This document shows positions 19,296 through 29,829 of a stretch of DNA of 64,000 nt, piece after piece (positions within the stretch are counted from its first letter, which is position 1; every line of letters starts with the position of its first letter). Origin of the DNA: Nonomuraea africana (GTDB taxonomy: Bacteria > Actinomycetota > Actinomycetes > Streptosporangiales > Streptosporangiaceae). The notes under the pieces were generated by a model. The model saw nothing but the letters and a program-made list of their open reading frames with translations. It was not told the origin of the DNA and searched no databases. The stretch spans positions 8,804,001-8,868,000 of the forward strand of contig NZ_JADBEF010000001.1 of NCBI RefSeq assembly GCF_014873535.1, written 5' to 3'. The position numbers were made by a program, and so were the translations under genes.

Positions 19296-19538
19296 TCAGC
19301 GATGGTCCTCGGCGCGCATGCCCGCGCGCGGCGCGTCGATGACGACGTCGGAGAAGATGTCGAAGACGAGGGCGAGGATCCCGCCCAGGGCGATCACCCC
19401 TACGCCGATCCAGATGATCAGCCAGTTGGCCATCGTCAGGCCGACGCCGCCCACGATGAACCCGGCGAAGATGACGGTGACCGCCAGCCACGACGACGCA
19501 CGCCCACCGTGGTTGCCTAGGTTGTGACCATCTGCCAT
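19296..19538 (-). CDS. DUF6704-like small membrane protein
   Basis: An 80-residue protein. The N-terminus MADGHNLGNHGGRASSW carries the HGxxN-HG pattern of a small actinobacterial membrane family found near secA. Two hydrophobic segments follow (LAVTVIFAGFIVGGVGLTM and WLIIWIGVGVIALGGILALV). The ATG has a strong GGAGGGAT Shine-Dalgarno. Function unknown. It is divergent from secA and upstream of the glycosylase gene on the same strand, with 267 bp between them. Confidence 0.85.
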   Translation of the reverse strand: MADGHNLGNHGGRASSWLAVTVIFAGFIVGGVGLTMANWLIIWIGVGVIALGGILALVFDIFSDVVIDAPRAGMRAEDHR

Positions 19539-19768
19539 GGCCTATCCCTCCTGAAGGTGTTTCCCGCCCTGCCATGTCAATGGTGCGAGATCGGTCTAGA
19601 TCGGCATACGCTCTGCCGAAAGACCATTCTCCCAGACGATGACTGCGGCCTCCCCAGCGCGGTGGCTGTGTCTGGTGGCAGAACGGCCTACGATGGCAAC
19701 GGGGAAGTTTGTCTCAGCCTCTCCTCCTGGCGGCCGCCGGGGTAGACCTGCGAGGAGCTTTACACAAA

Positions 19769-22558
<2,790 letters not shown>

Positions 22559-22569
22559 CCGCCACACCC

Positions 22570-22605
22570 GAAAGCCCCGTTCCCGGTTCCCGGGGCGGGG
22601 CTTTC
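22570..22605 (+). terminator. secA terminator
   Basis: A perfect 10-bp stem GAAAGCCCCG (22570-22579) / CGGGGCTTTC (22596-22605) begins 12 bp after the secA stop. The loop is GC-rich. Confidence 0.8.
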
Positions 22606-22695
22606 GTCGTCTTCTGGGAGGGAAATGGAGGACGGCGTGCGCGGGTGCTCCGCGATTCGGAGGAGGGCATGGGGTGAGGGCGCGCGTCGGCAACC

Positions 22696-22797
22696 GGTGG
22701 CCGTGGGATTTCGGGTGGAACGAATGGGCTGACGGCGTGCGGCGGCGTTCGGTGGCCGTGGGATTTCGGGTGGAGGGGATGGGCTGACGGCGTCCGG
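22696..22797. repeat. two tandem copies of a 47-bp repeat, period 55
   Basis: Copies at 22696-22742 and 22751-22797 both start GGTGGCCGTGGGATTTCGGG and differ at only a few bases. They lie in the 370-bp secA/BNR gap, where no gene is seen after the terminator. Confidence 0.8.
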
Positions 22798-22930
22798 GGC
22801 CGTGGGGGCGTGCGGGCGTGCTTCCGGCGGAGGTGACACCGGGTGGGGGCGTGCCCCGGATTGCGGGTGTCGTCGAGGGTGGGAAGGGCCGCGCGGAGGA
22901 ACGGGGAAGATCCGCGCGGCCAGGGGAAGG

Positions 22931-24778
22931 TCAGGTGAGGGTGCGGACCTCGATCTCGTACACGCGGGCCACGTCGAGCTCGTTGCCGGACGGGTCGGTG
23001 ATCAGCAGCCGCACCTGGTCGGCGGTGACGCCACCTCCAGGAACGGCCACCCGGCCCGAGGTGTTGCCGGCGATCCGGCCGAGCTCACGCCAGCCCTCCG
23101 CCGTGTGCGCCTCGACCGTGAAGTCGCGCAGCACGTCGCTGCCGGCCGTGGCGGCCCTGCTGTACCCGCTGTGGACCACCACCTCGTGCACCGGGACCTG
23201 ACGCCCGTAGTCGACGGTGATGGCCGGCGTGGCGTCGTCCTGGGCGGAGATCCAGCGGCTGTCGTCGGCGCAGAGCCCGTCGACCGCCTTGGCGCCCTCC
23301 GTGCCCGCGCGCAGTGAGGAGGAGGCGGTGACGGTGGCGTTCAACGCGACATTGACCCCCGAAGCGGTGGTCCTGGACAGCCGCTCGGCGATCGCCGCGA
23401 ACGGCTCGCCGACACCGGGCCTGGCCGCGCGGGGCACGGTCGCGTGCCAGAGCGCCCCCTCGTACGGCGCGGTCAGGTAGAGGAGGTCGGTGCCGCGCCG
23501 TCCGTCCTCGGCGCGGAGCCGCTGCAACCCCTGCCGCACCTCGCCGAGCGTGCTGAACGCCCAGGTGCCCTGTCCCGCCGCGCGCTCCGCCATGACGGCC
23601 TGGCTCCTGACGCCGCCGCAGCCGCCCGCCTCGGCGACGAAGTAGATACGGGTGCTGGGTCCGGCGTGGGTGACGCCGATCGTGGCGGAGTTGTCGACGG
23701 GGAAGCCGCCGTCGCCGTTGCGGACCACGGTCTCCAGCGTCCACGCCGACCCGTTCCAGGTGGCATGGCGCACGTCGAAGCCGGCGAAGGTGCCCCCCTG
23801 GCTCCCGGGGCGGTAGCGATAGGCGATGCCGCGCAGGCCCTGGCCGTCCACGGCGAGTTTGGCGGTCTGTACGGCGGGGCTCGGCGAGTGGACCGTCTCG
23901 CCCTCGGCGAAGGGCTGGTAGACGATCGGGGCGCCCGCGTCGGGCCCGACGGGAACGGTCACGGGGTCGCCTGCGGCGTCGCGGAAGGAGCCGTCGGCGG
24001 GGTCGTAGACGGCGTAGGAGCCCAGGTGGCGCAGCGCGGTGGAGGGCCAGGGGCCCCACTCCCACAGCACGTGCACCCGGCCGAGGCCGTCGACCTGGAG
24101 GTCGTCGGGGTAGAAGGCGTGGTCGCGGGCGGATGCGACGACGGCCGCCCTGCTCCAGGTGTCGGTAGCGGTGTCGAAGCGGTAGAGCCTCCCGCTGCGG
24201 GTGCGCTGGGCGTCCTGGTCGGCCCTGGCCAGCACGTAGGCGTCGCCGTCCGTGCCGCGCACGGTCACGGGATAGGTGAAGAACAGGTCCCTGTCGGGCA
24301 GCTGCGCCGCGGCCTCGGCCATCGAGGTCACGTCACCGGCCCTGGTGCTCTGGTAGTACCGCCAGCGGTGGTTGTGCATCGACACGAACGCGTGGATGCG
24401 CCCGTCGCCGTCCACGACGATCGAGGGCTGGTTGTGGCCGATGTCGTCGCCGTAGGTGACGCAGCCGCCCGAGGCGGCGGGCAGGCAGGCGGTGGTCCAC
24501 GTCCCGTCCGCCGCTCTGGAGGCGAGGTGCACCTCGTGCTGGCCCGCCGTACTGGCGGGCGCGTTGTAGGCGACGTAGGAGACGCCCTGGAAGGAGTCGA
24601 GCGGACGCCACCAGCCGGCCTGGTTGGAGGGGTCCACCTCGTACGGCAGGCGCTCGATCGCGGGCACGGGCCTGGCGGGGGAGGGCTCGTCGCCGGCCTC
24701 CGCGGGGGCGGCGAGGCAGGTCAGGGCGAGCAGCACGGCCGCCACGGTGACGGCCGGCCTTCTGGACAGGATGGGCAT
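22931..24778 (-). CDS. secreted BNR-4 propeller protein with C-terminal F5/8-type (discoidin-like) domain
   Basis: A 615-residue secreted protein. The signal peptide is residues 1-28 (cleavage near AEA-GD). Residues about 40-450 match the BNR_4 propeller family that includes ulvan and related polysaccharide lyases; HNQPSIVVDGDGRIHAFVSM and HNHRWRYYQS supply His, Arg and Tyr residues like those used in PL24/PL25 catalysis. The C-terminal 140 residues form a jelly-roll carbohydrate-binding domain (NVALNATVTASSSL, AKAVDGLCADDSRWIS). ATG 24778 follows GAGGAAG. It lies just downstream of a sugar ABC importer and IclR regulator, which supports glycan breakdown and uptake. The substrate is not determinable. 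Confidence 0.8.
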   Translation of the reverse strand: MPILSRRPAVTVAAVLLALTCLAAPAEAGDEPSPARPVPAIERLPYEVDPSNQAGWWRPLDSFQGVSYVAYNAPASTAGQHEVHLASRAADGTWTTACLPAASGGCVTYGDDIGHNQPSIVVDGDGRIHAFVSMHNHRWRYYQSTRAGDVTSMAEAAAQLPDRDLFFTYPVTVRGTDGDAYVLARADQDAQRTRSGRLYRFDTATDTWSRAAVVASARDHAFYPDDLQVDGLGRVHVLWEWGPWPSTALRHLGSYAVYDPADGSFRDAAGDPVTVPVGPDAGAPIVYQPFAEGETVHSPSPAVQTAKLAVDGQGLRGIAYRYRPGSQGGTFAGFDVRHATWNGSAWTLETVVRNGDGGFPVDNSATIGVTHAGPSTRIYFVAEAGGCGGVRSQAVMAERAAGQGTWAFSTLGEVRQGLQRLRAEDGRRGTDLLYLTAPYEGALWHATVPRAARPGVGEPFAAIAERLSRTTASGVNVALNATVTASSSLRAGTEGAKAVDGLCADDSRWISAQDDATPAITVDYGRQVPVHEVVVHSGYSRAATAGSDVLRDFTVEAHTAEGWRELGRIAGNTSGRVAVPGGGVTADQVRLLITDPSGNELDVARVYEIEVRTLT

Positions 24779-24914
24779 GCGCTTCCTCACGGTGTCGGTG
24801 AGCGGGGGGTCATGCGGAACCGAGGCGCCCGTCAGGCATGGCATGCGACCATGGAGCGGGAACACCTCTGTCATGGCTGGCAGGGAGTGCCGGGAGCCGC
24901 CCGGGAGGACACGG

Positions 24915-24948
24915 GGGTCCGCGCGGAATGGCCGTTCCGCGTGGACCC
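24915..24948 (-). terminator. long stem-loop upstream of the BNR gene
   Basis: GGGTCC-G-CGCGGAA (24915-24928) pairs with TTCCGCG-T-GGACCC (24935-24948): 13 pairs, one mismatch, 6-nt loop. On the minus strand it comes after the hairpin array that trails the binding-protein gene and before the BNR gene, so it likely ends the importer transcript. Confidence 0.55.
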
Positions 24949-24976
24949 GCCCCCTACCGGGCGGCCTCCAGATAAA

Positions 24977-25129
24977 GGGCTCCTTCCGGAGAAGGGCTCC
25001 TTCCGGAGAAGGGCTCCTTCCGGAGAAGGGCTCCTTCCGGAGAAGGGCTCCTTCCGGAGAAGGGCTCCTTCCGGAGAAGGGCTCCTTCCGGAGAAGGGCT
25101 CCTTCCGGAGAAGGGCTCCTTCCGGAGAA
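24977..25129 (-). repeat. nine exact 17-bp tandem hairpin units
   Basis: The plus-strand unit GGGCTCCTTCCGGAGAA repeats nine times without change at period 17, beginning 3 bp past the stop codon of the solute-binding-protein gene (25133). As transcribed (minus strand) each unit reads CCTTC-TCCG-GAAGG: a 5-bp stem capped by a C(UCCG)G tetraloop, a member of the very stable UNCG class. It would place a string of identical hairpins in the 3' UTR. Confidence 0.9.
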
Positions 25130-25132
25130 GGG

Positions 25133-26416
25133 CTACTTCTGCAGGCCCTTGGCGGTCTCGGCCGCCTTGGCCAGCGCCTCCTTGGCCGACGACTGCCCGA
25201 CCAGGACGGCCTGCACCTGCTCGGCGATCGTGCTCTCGATCTGCGCGTAACCGGCGTAACGCCAGAACGGGTTCGGCGAGGCCGTCTTGGTGATCTTCTC
25301 GGTCCACTCGGTGGTGAAGGTGTCGCCCGCGACCTTCGGATCGGCGAGGCCCGCGGTGGTGGTCGGTGGCAGCTTCACCTTCTCGAAGAAGCCGGCCACG
25401 GTCGCGGTGTCGGAGGTGGCGAAGGAGGCGAAGTCGGCGGCGGCGTCGGCGCCCTCGCCGTCCACCACCACGATCACGTGGCCCCACAGCAGCGCCCGCG
25501 GCGTGTCGCCGGCCTTCAGCACCGGCCTGGCCAGCGGCGCCATCTTCTCGGTCAGCGTCTTGTCGGGCGCCTGGCTGGACACCACGCCGCGCGCGATGAT
25601 CGCGTCGTCGTAGAAGGCCGCCTTGCCCTGGGCGAACAGCGCGCGGGCGTCGAAGCGGTCGACGTCGGGAGCGATGAGCTTGGCGTCGTGCAGCTTCTTG
25701 TACCACTCGACGGCGGCGACGGAGGCGTCGTCGCCGACCGCGATCTCGTCGCCGTTCAGCAGCGGGCTGCCGAACGTCTGCATCCACGGCAGGATGTCCT
25801 TGAGTTGGGCCGCCTTGGTCGCCGCCGCGTACGGCACCACGCCGCCGCCGAGCTTTCCGACCTTCTCCAGCGCCGCCTCGAACTCCTCGATCGTCGAGGG
25901 CAGGCCGTCCACCCCGGCCTTCTCCAGCAGCTCGGTGTTGGCGATGAGGCCGATGGAGCCGGTCGTCCAGGGCAGTCCGAGCTGCTTGCCGCCGAACTGG
26001 CCGCTGGAGCGGGCCACCTCGGTGTAGCCGCCCTTGGCGGCCTCGGGCGAGAGATCCCTGAGCCTGCCCATGGCGGCCAGGGCGCCGAGCCAGGAGATGT
26101 CGAGCTGGACGGCCCCCGAGATCTGGCCGCCGCGCAGCTTGAGCGTCACCTGGTTGAGGTACTCGTTGTAGGGGAAGGAGGCGGTGTTGACCTTCACCTT
26201 CCCGGCCGTCGCGTAGGCGTCCACGATGGCCTGCACGGCGCCCTTCTGCGCCTCCTCGTTCAGCGACCACGAGGTGAAGCCGAAGGTCTTGGCCGCGGTG
26301 TCGCCCTTGGGCGCGCCGCCGCCGGAGGCGTCGGGGGCGCAGGCCGCCAGGACGGTCGCGCCGAGGGTGGACAGTCCGAGCATCCGCAGGGCGTCCCTGC
26401 GGTTCATCGTTGTCAT
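25133..26416 (-). CDS. sugar ABC transporter substrate-binding lipoprotein
   Basis: A 427-residue family-1 extracellular solute-binding protein. The N-terminus MTTMNRRDALRMLGLSTLG has a twin-Arg and ends at lipobox LAAC (C26), so it is an exported lipoprotein, possibly via Tat. The body has SBP_bac_1 features (GQISGAVQLDISWLGALAAMG, FAQGKAAFYDDAIIARG). It captures an oligosaccharide or sugar for the two permeases upstream in the same operon. It is unusually the last gene of the importer operon; no ATPase gene is present, so a shared MsiK-type ATPase is likely. The stop codon is followed at once by the 17-bp hairpin array. Confidence 0.92.
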   Translation of the reverse strand: MTTMNRRDALRMLGLSTLGATVLAACAPDASGGGAPKGDTAAKTFGFTSWSLNEEAQKGAVQAIVDAYATAGKVKVNTASFPYNEYLNQVTLKLRGGQISGAVQLDISWLGALAAMGRLRDLSPEAAKGGYTEVARSSGQFGGKQLGLPWTTGSIGLIANTELLEKAGVDGLPSTIEEFEAALEKVGKLGGGVVPYAAATKAAQLKDILPWMQTFGSPLLNGDEIAVGDDASVAAVEWYKKLHDAKLIAPDVDRFDARALFAQGKAAFYDDAIIARGVVSSQAPDKTLTEKMAPLARPVLKAGDTPRALLWGHVIVVVDGEGADAAADFASFATSDTATVAGFFEKVKLPPTTTAGLADPKVAGDTFTTEWTEKITKTASPNPFWRYAGYAQIESTIAEQVQAVLVGQSSAKEALAKAAETAKGLQK

Positions 26417-26441
26417 GGTTTCTCCAGGAGAGGGGTGGGGG

Positions 26442-27332
26442 TCAGCCCTTGACCGCGCCCGCCGTGAGCCCGCCGACCAGGTATCGCTGCAGGAACATGA
26501 ACGCGGCGATGACAGGGAGGGAGACGACGAAGGACGCGGCCATGAGGTCTGGCCAGGCGGTTTGGAACTCCCCGAGGTAGGTGTGCACGAGGCCGGGCGG
26601 CAGCGTCTGGCGGTCGGGGTCGGTCAGGGTGAGGGCGAAGACGAAGTCGTTCCACGCCCTGACGAAGGCGAACAGTCCGGCCGCCACCAGGCCGGGAGCG
26701 GCCAGCGGCAGCGCGATCTGGTGCAGCGTGCGCAACCGGGAGGCCCCGTCGATCGCCGCGGCCTCCATCAGCGAGCTGGGGACCGTGTCGAAGATCCCCT
26801 TGAGCATCCACACGCACAGCGGCAGCGTGAACGTGGTGAACGAGAGGATCAGCGCCGTGTAGCTGCCCAGCAGCCCCGAGGCGCTGAACACGGCGTAGAG
26901 CGTGACCAGCAGCAGTGCCTGAGGGAACATCTGCGAGGCCAGCACCAGGTGCATGAGCGACTTGCGGCCCCGGTAGCGGAACTTGGAGAAGGCGTAGGCC
27001 ATGTACGCGGAGATGACCACGCTGAGCACGGCCGTGACCACCGAGACGATCACGCTGTTCACCAGGTAACCGAACAGCTGCTCATTTTCGGCGAGGTTGG
27101 CGAAGTGGTCGAAGGTGATCTCGGTGGGGAACAGCGAGGGCGGGAAGCTGAAGGCCCGGTCGTCGGGCGTGAACGCGGTCGCGACCAGCCAGTAGACGGG
27201 CAGCATGCCGAACAGGCCGATGAGGACGACCGCGATCCACGCGGCCAGGCGCGAGCGGACCTGGTCGGGCCTGCGCCGCGCCTTCACCTGGCGCCGCGAC
27301 ACGGTGGCCGTCCTGGTCAGGGTCGCGGTCAT
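26442..27332 (-). CDS. carbohydrate ABC transporter permease (MalG-like)
   Basis: A 296-residue inner-membrane permease with six predicted helices. The EAA loop that contacts the ATPase reads EAAAIDGASRLRTLHQIALPL. The ATG (27332-27330) overlaps the stop of the other permease as ATGA, so translation is coupled. It forms the membrane channel with the neighbouring permease. Confidence 0.93.
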   Translation of the reverse strand: MTATLTRTATVSRRQVKARRRPDQVRSRLAAWIAVVLIGLFGMLPVYWLVATAFTPDDRAFSFPPSLFPTEITFDHFANLAENEQLFGYLVNSVIVSVVTAVLSVVISAYMAYAFSKFRYRGRKSLMHLVLASQMFPQALLLVTLYAVFSASGLLGSYTALILSFTTFTLPLCVWMLKGIFDTVPSSLMEAAAIDGASRLRTLHQIALPLAAPGLVAAGLFAFVRAWNDFVFALTLTDPDRQTLPPGLVHTYLGEFQTAWPDLMAASFVVSLPVIAAFMFLQRYLVGGLTAGAVKG

Positions 27333-28207
27333 GAGCGCTCCTTCGTCTCGCGTCGCAGGTAGAAGGCCACGAGCACGAGCAGCAGCAGCATCCACAGCCC
27401 GCCGAGCGCGGTGGCGTGACCCAGGTCGAAGCCCTTGAAGGCGGTGTCGTAGACCGCCACGGCGAACGTCTTGGTGGCGCCCGCGGGCCCGCCGCCGGTG
27501 AGCACGTAGATCGTGTCGAAGTGCTGGAAGTTCCAGATGAACTCCAGCAGCAGCACGATGCCCGCGATGCCCTTCATGTGCGGCAGCGTGACCGACCTGA
27601 ACCTGCGGACGGCGCCCGCCCCGTCGACCGAGGCCGCCTCGTGCAGTTCCTTCGGCATCGTCTGCAGGCCCGCCAGCAGCATCACCATCATCCAGGGGAA
27701 GCTGGCCCAGGTCTTGGTGACGATCACCGCGATCATCGCCGTGACCGGCTGGCCGAGCCACGACACCGTCGTCTCGATGAACCCGAGCTCCATCAGCACG
27801 CCGTTGAGCACGCCGTAGTTGGCGTTGAAGATCCACAGCCAGAGGAAGGACACCACGACGCCGGGGATCACCCAGGGAAAGAGGAACAGGCCGCGCAGGA
27901 ATCCGCTGCCCCTGATGCCCGAGTTGAGGGCCAGGGCCAGCGCGTAGCCGATCACGAAGGGGATGAGCGTGGCGCCGATCGTGAACACCAGCGTGTTGCG
28001 CAGCACCGGCCAGAAGTCGCCGCCGAGCACGTCGGCGAAGTTGGAGAGACCGGCGAAGGCACGGCCAGGGCGGACGAGGCTCTGCTCGAAGAACCCGGTG
28101 ACCAGCGCCGACGCCAGCGGATAGGCGATGATCGCGAGGAACAGCGCGAGCCCCGGGATCATCAGCAGCCAGGCGAACTGCCCGTCGGACAGCTTCCTGG
28201 TGTTCAT
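27329..28207 (-). CDS. sugar ABC transporter permease (MalF-like)
   Basis: A 292-residue permease with six predicted helices and EAA loop EAASVDGAGAVRRFRSVTLP. The start ATG (28207-28205) overlaps the IclR-gene stop (ATGA). It pairs with the second permease and the binding lipoprotein to import sugar. Confidence 0.93.
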   Translation of the reverse strand: MNTRKLSDGQFAWLLMIPGLALFLAIIAYPLASALVTGFFEQSLVRPGRAFAGLSNFADVLGGDFWPVLRNTLVFTIGATLIPFVIGYALALALNSGIRGSGFLRGLFLFPWVIPGVVVSFLWLWIFNANYGVLNGVLMELGFIETTVSWLGQPVTAMIAVIVTKTWASFPWMMVMLLAGLQTMPKELHEAASVDGAGAVRRFRSVTLPHMKGIAGIVLLLEFIWNFQHFDTIYVLTGGGPAGATKTFAVAVYDTAFKGFDLGHATALGGLWMLLLLVLVAFYLRRETKERS

Positions 28208-29007
28208 GCCGGGCTCGCGGCGAAGGCGTGGACGGGGCCGACGTAGCCCAGGCCGATGCTGATGGAGTCGGCCGTCTCGATGACCGTGCGGGCCAGCTCC
28301 GCCTCTCTGGCGGGCAGGTCCATCGCCGACAGCGGACCGGAGATGGAGATCGCCGCGACGACCGCGCGGGCCTGGTCGCGGATCGGCGCGGCGACGCACG
28401 CGCGGCCGAACGCCAGCTCCTCGACCTCGCTGGCGTAGCCCCGGCCGAGCACCGCGGCCAGTTCCTCGTCGAGCCGGTCGTGGGTGGGGACCGTCCGCGG
28501 CGTGAACGGCTGCATCGAGGACTCGGGCAGCAGTTCGCGACGCTCCTGCGCGCTCAGGCCGAGCAGCAGGCACTTGCCGATGCCCGTGGCGTACAGCGGC
28601 TTGCGCTGACCGGTCAGCACGAACGACCTGGGCGCCAGCCTGCCCTCGAAGTTCAGCAGGTAGAACATGGAGTCGCCGCGCCGGATCGCCACGTTCACGC
28701 CGAGCCCCAGGGCGGCCGCGAGGTCCTGCGCCACCTGGCGGGCCTCGCGGTGCACGGGGTTCTGGTTGAGCGCGACCCCGCCGAGCGTGATCGGCGCGGT
28801 GCCCAGGCGGTACAGGCCGCTGAGCTCGTCGCGTTCGACGAACTCCAGAGTCTCCAGCGTGGCCAGCAGCCGTGAGGCGGTCGAGGTGCCGAGCCCCGTG
28901 GCCTTGGCGACATCCGACACGCGCAGCTCGGGCCGGCCGCTCAGGAACACCCGCAGGACGGAGATCGCCCGTTCCACGCTCTGATTATTGCTCTGATCGG
29001 AAGCCAC
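28204..29007 (-). CDS. IclR family transcriptional regulator
   Basis: A 267-residue regulator. The winged HTH is at 8-70 (VERAISVLRVFL, LRVSDVAKATGLGTSTASRLLATLE) and the IclR effector domain follows (LYATGIGKCLLLGLS, GYASEVEELAFGRACVAAPI). It is the first gene of the importer operon with 4-bp overlap, so it probably autoregulates and controls uptake in response to the sugar. Upstream, TTGCATG (29018-29024) and TTGCAA (29058-29063) boxes are candidate operator parts. Confidence 0.9.
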   Translation of the reverse strand: MASDQSNNQSVERAISVLRVFLSGRPELRVSDVAKATGLGTSTASRLLATLETLEFVERDELSGLYRLGTAPITLGGVALNQNPVHREARQVAQDLAAALGLGVNVAIRRGDSMFYLLNFEGRLAPRSFVLTGQRKPLYATGIGKCLLLGLSAQERRELLPESSMQPFTPRTVPTHDRLDEELAAVLGRGYASEVEELAFGRACVAAPIRDQARAVVAAISISGPLSAMDLPAREAELARTVIETADSISIGLGYVGPVHAFAASPA

Positions 29008-29117
29008 CCTGTCTCCATTGCATGAGATTTGCGGTATGTGGGATGGTTACGCACATGTTGCAAGGCAGTCAACCCCTTGCGATGGCCCGGGTGCGTCGCC
29101 GTCCGGTGAAGGCGCGG

Positions 29118-29588
29118 TCAGGCGGTCTCGAAGTCGGTGCAGACCCACTGGACGCCGCGGCGTTCGAGGCGGACGGCCAGGACGTGATGGCGCTCGCCGC
29201 AGTGCACGAGCAGGCACATCTCGACCGCCCCTTCCTTGGGCTGCGTGACGTGCGGGCGGCCGACGAGCGGGCGGCTGGCGGTTCTGATCATCCGTCCCGC
29301 GCGGACGAGCTCGGCGTAGGCGCGGTCGGCGAGACGGTCGGCGACCGTCTCGGGCGGGCGGCGGCCGGTGAGGACCTCGGCGAGCGCCTGGCCGAGGTGG
29401 CGCAGGTGGCGCTCGTCGGGGATGGATCCGGGCGGCCCCCAGACCAGCGGGCTCGGTTGGGCGGGCGCGAGGGCGAGGGCGCCGTCGGTGGTGGCCGCGG
29501 AGACGCGACGGTCCCCGTCGTACGGCGGGTCGGGGACGGGAGTGAGGGTGACGTGGGGCAGCGAAACGGGGCGCAGCCGGGATGGCAT
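29118..29588 (-). CDS. Rv3235 family protein (DUF6459)
   Basis: A 156-residue protein with a disordered Pro-rich first half and a compact second half (RHLGQALAEVLTGRRPPETVADRLADRAYAEL, then RPLVGRPHVTQPKEGAVEMCLLVHCGERHHVLAVRLER). This matches the Rv3235 family found near secA in actinobacteria. The ATG at 29588 is chosen for the GGAGGTTTC Shine-Dalgarno; 37 upstream in-frame codons are not family-like. No membrane segment. Function unknown. Confidence 0.85.
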   Translation of the reverse strand: MPSRLRPVSLPHVTLTPVPDPPYDGDRRVSAATTDGALALAPAQPSPLVWGPPGSIPDERHLRHLGQALAEVLTGRRPPETVADRLADRAYAELVRAGRMIRTASRPLVGRPHVTQPKEGAVEMCLLVHCGERHHVLAVRLERRGVQWVCTDFETA

Positions 29589-29660
29589 GAAACCTCCAGC
29601 CTCATGGGGGAGAACATCGCTATAAGGAGTTTTCGGTCCCACGCCCAGATACTTCGCCCG

Positions 29661-29722
29661 CCAACTTCGCGCTGCCCTGCGGCCTTTTGCGGCGATCAAC
29701 GAAGAAGATCGCGCGAAGTTGG
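29661..29722. repeat. 12-bp perfect inverted repeat
   Basis: CCAACTTCGCGC (29661-29672) and GCGCGAAGTTGG (29711-29722) are exact reverse complements separated by 38 bp. They lie between the first EIIC gene's 3' end and the Rv3235-family gene, where they could act as a transcription end or an operator. Confidence 0.6.
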
Positions 29723-29829
29723 ATCGGTTGGCGCCCAGCTCTTCCCGTATTCAGGCGAGCGCTCGCCGCTCGAGGGCCGCGCCGAATCCTTTCCGGACGG
29801 TTCATTTCCCGCCCGTACGGCAGGCCCCG

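Noticed and set aside
19593-19602. DasR-like site GGTCTAGATC upstream of secA
   Set aside because: Only a partial match and no metabolic link to secA; likely chance.
24977-25129. CRISPR or coding repeat
   Set aside because: 17-bp units have no spacers and lie outside the binding-protein gene; hairpin structure explains them better.
23444-26452. Open frame of about 1000 codons on the plus strand opposite the BNR and binding-protein genes
   Set aside because: It runs across two clear minus-strand genes and the hairpin array; its composition is a shadow of those genes.
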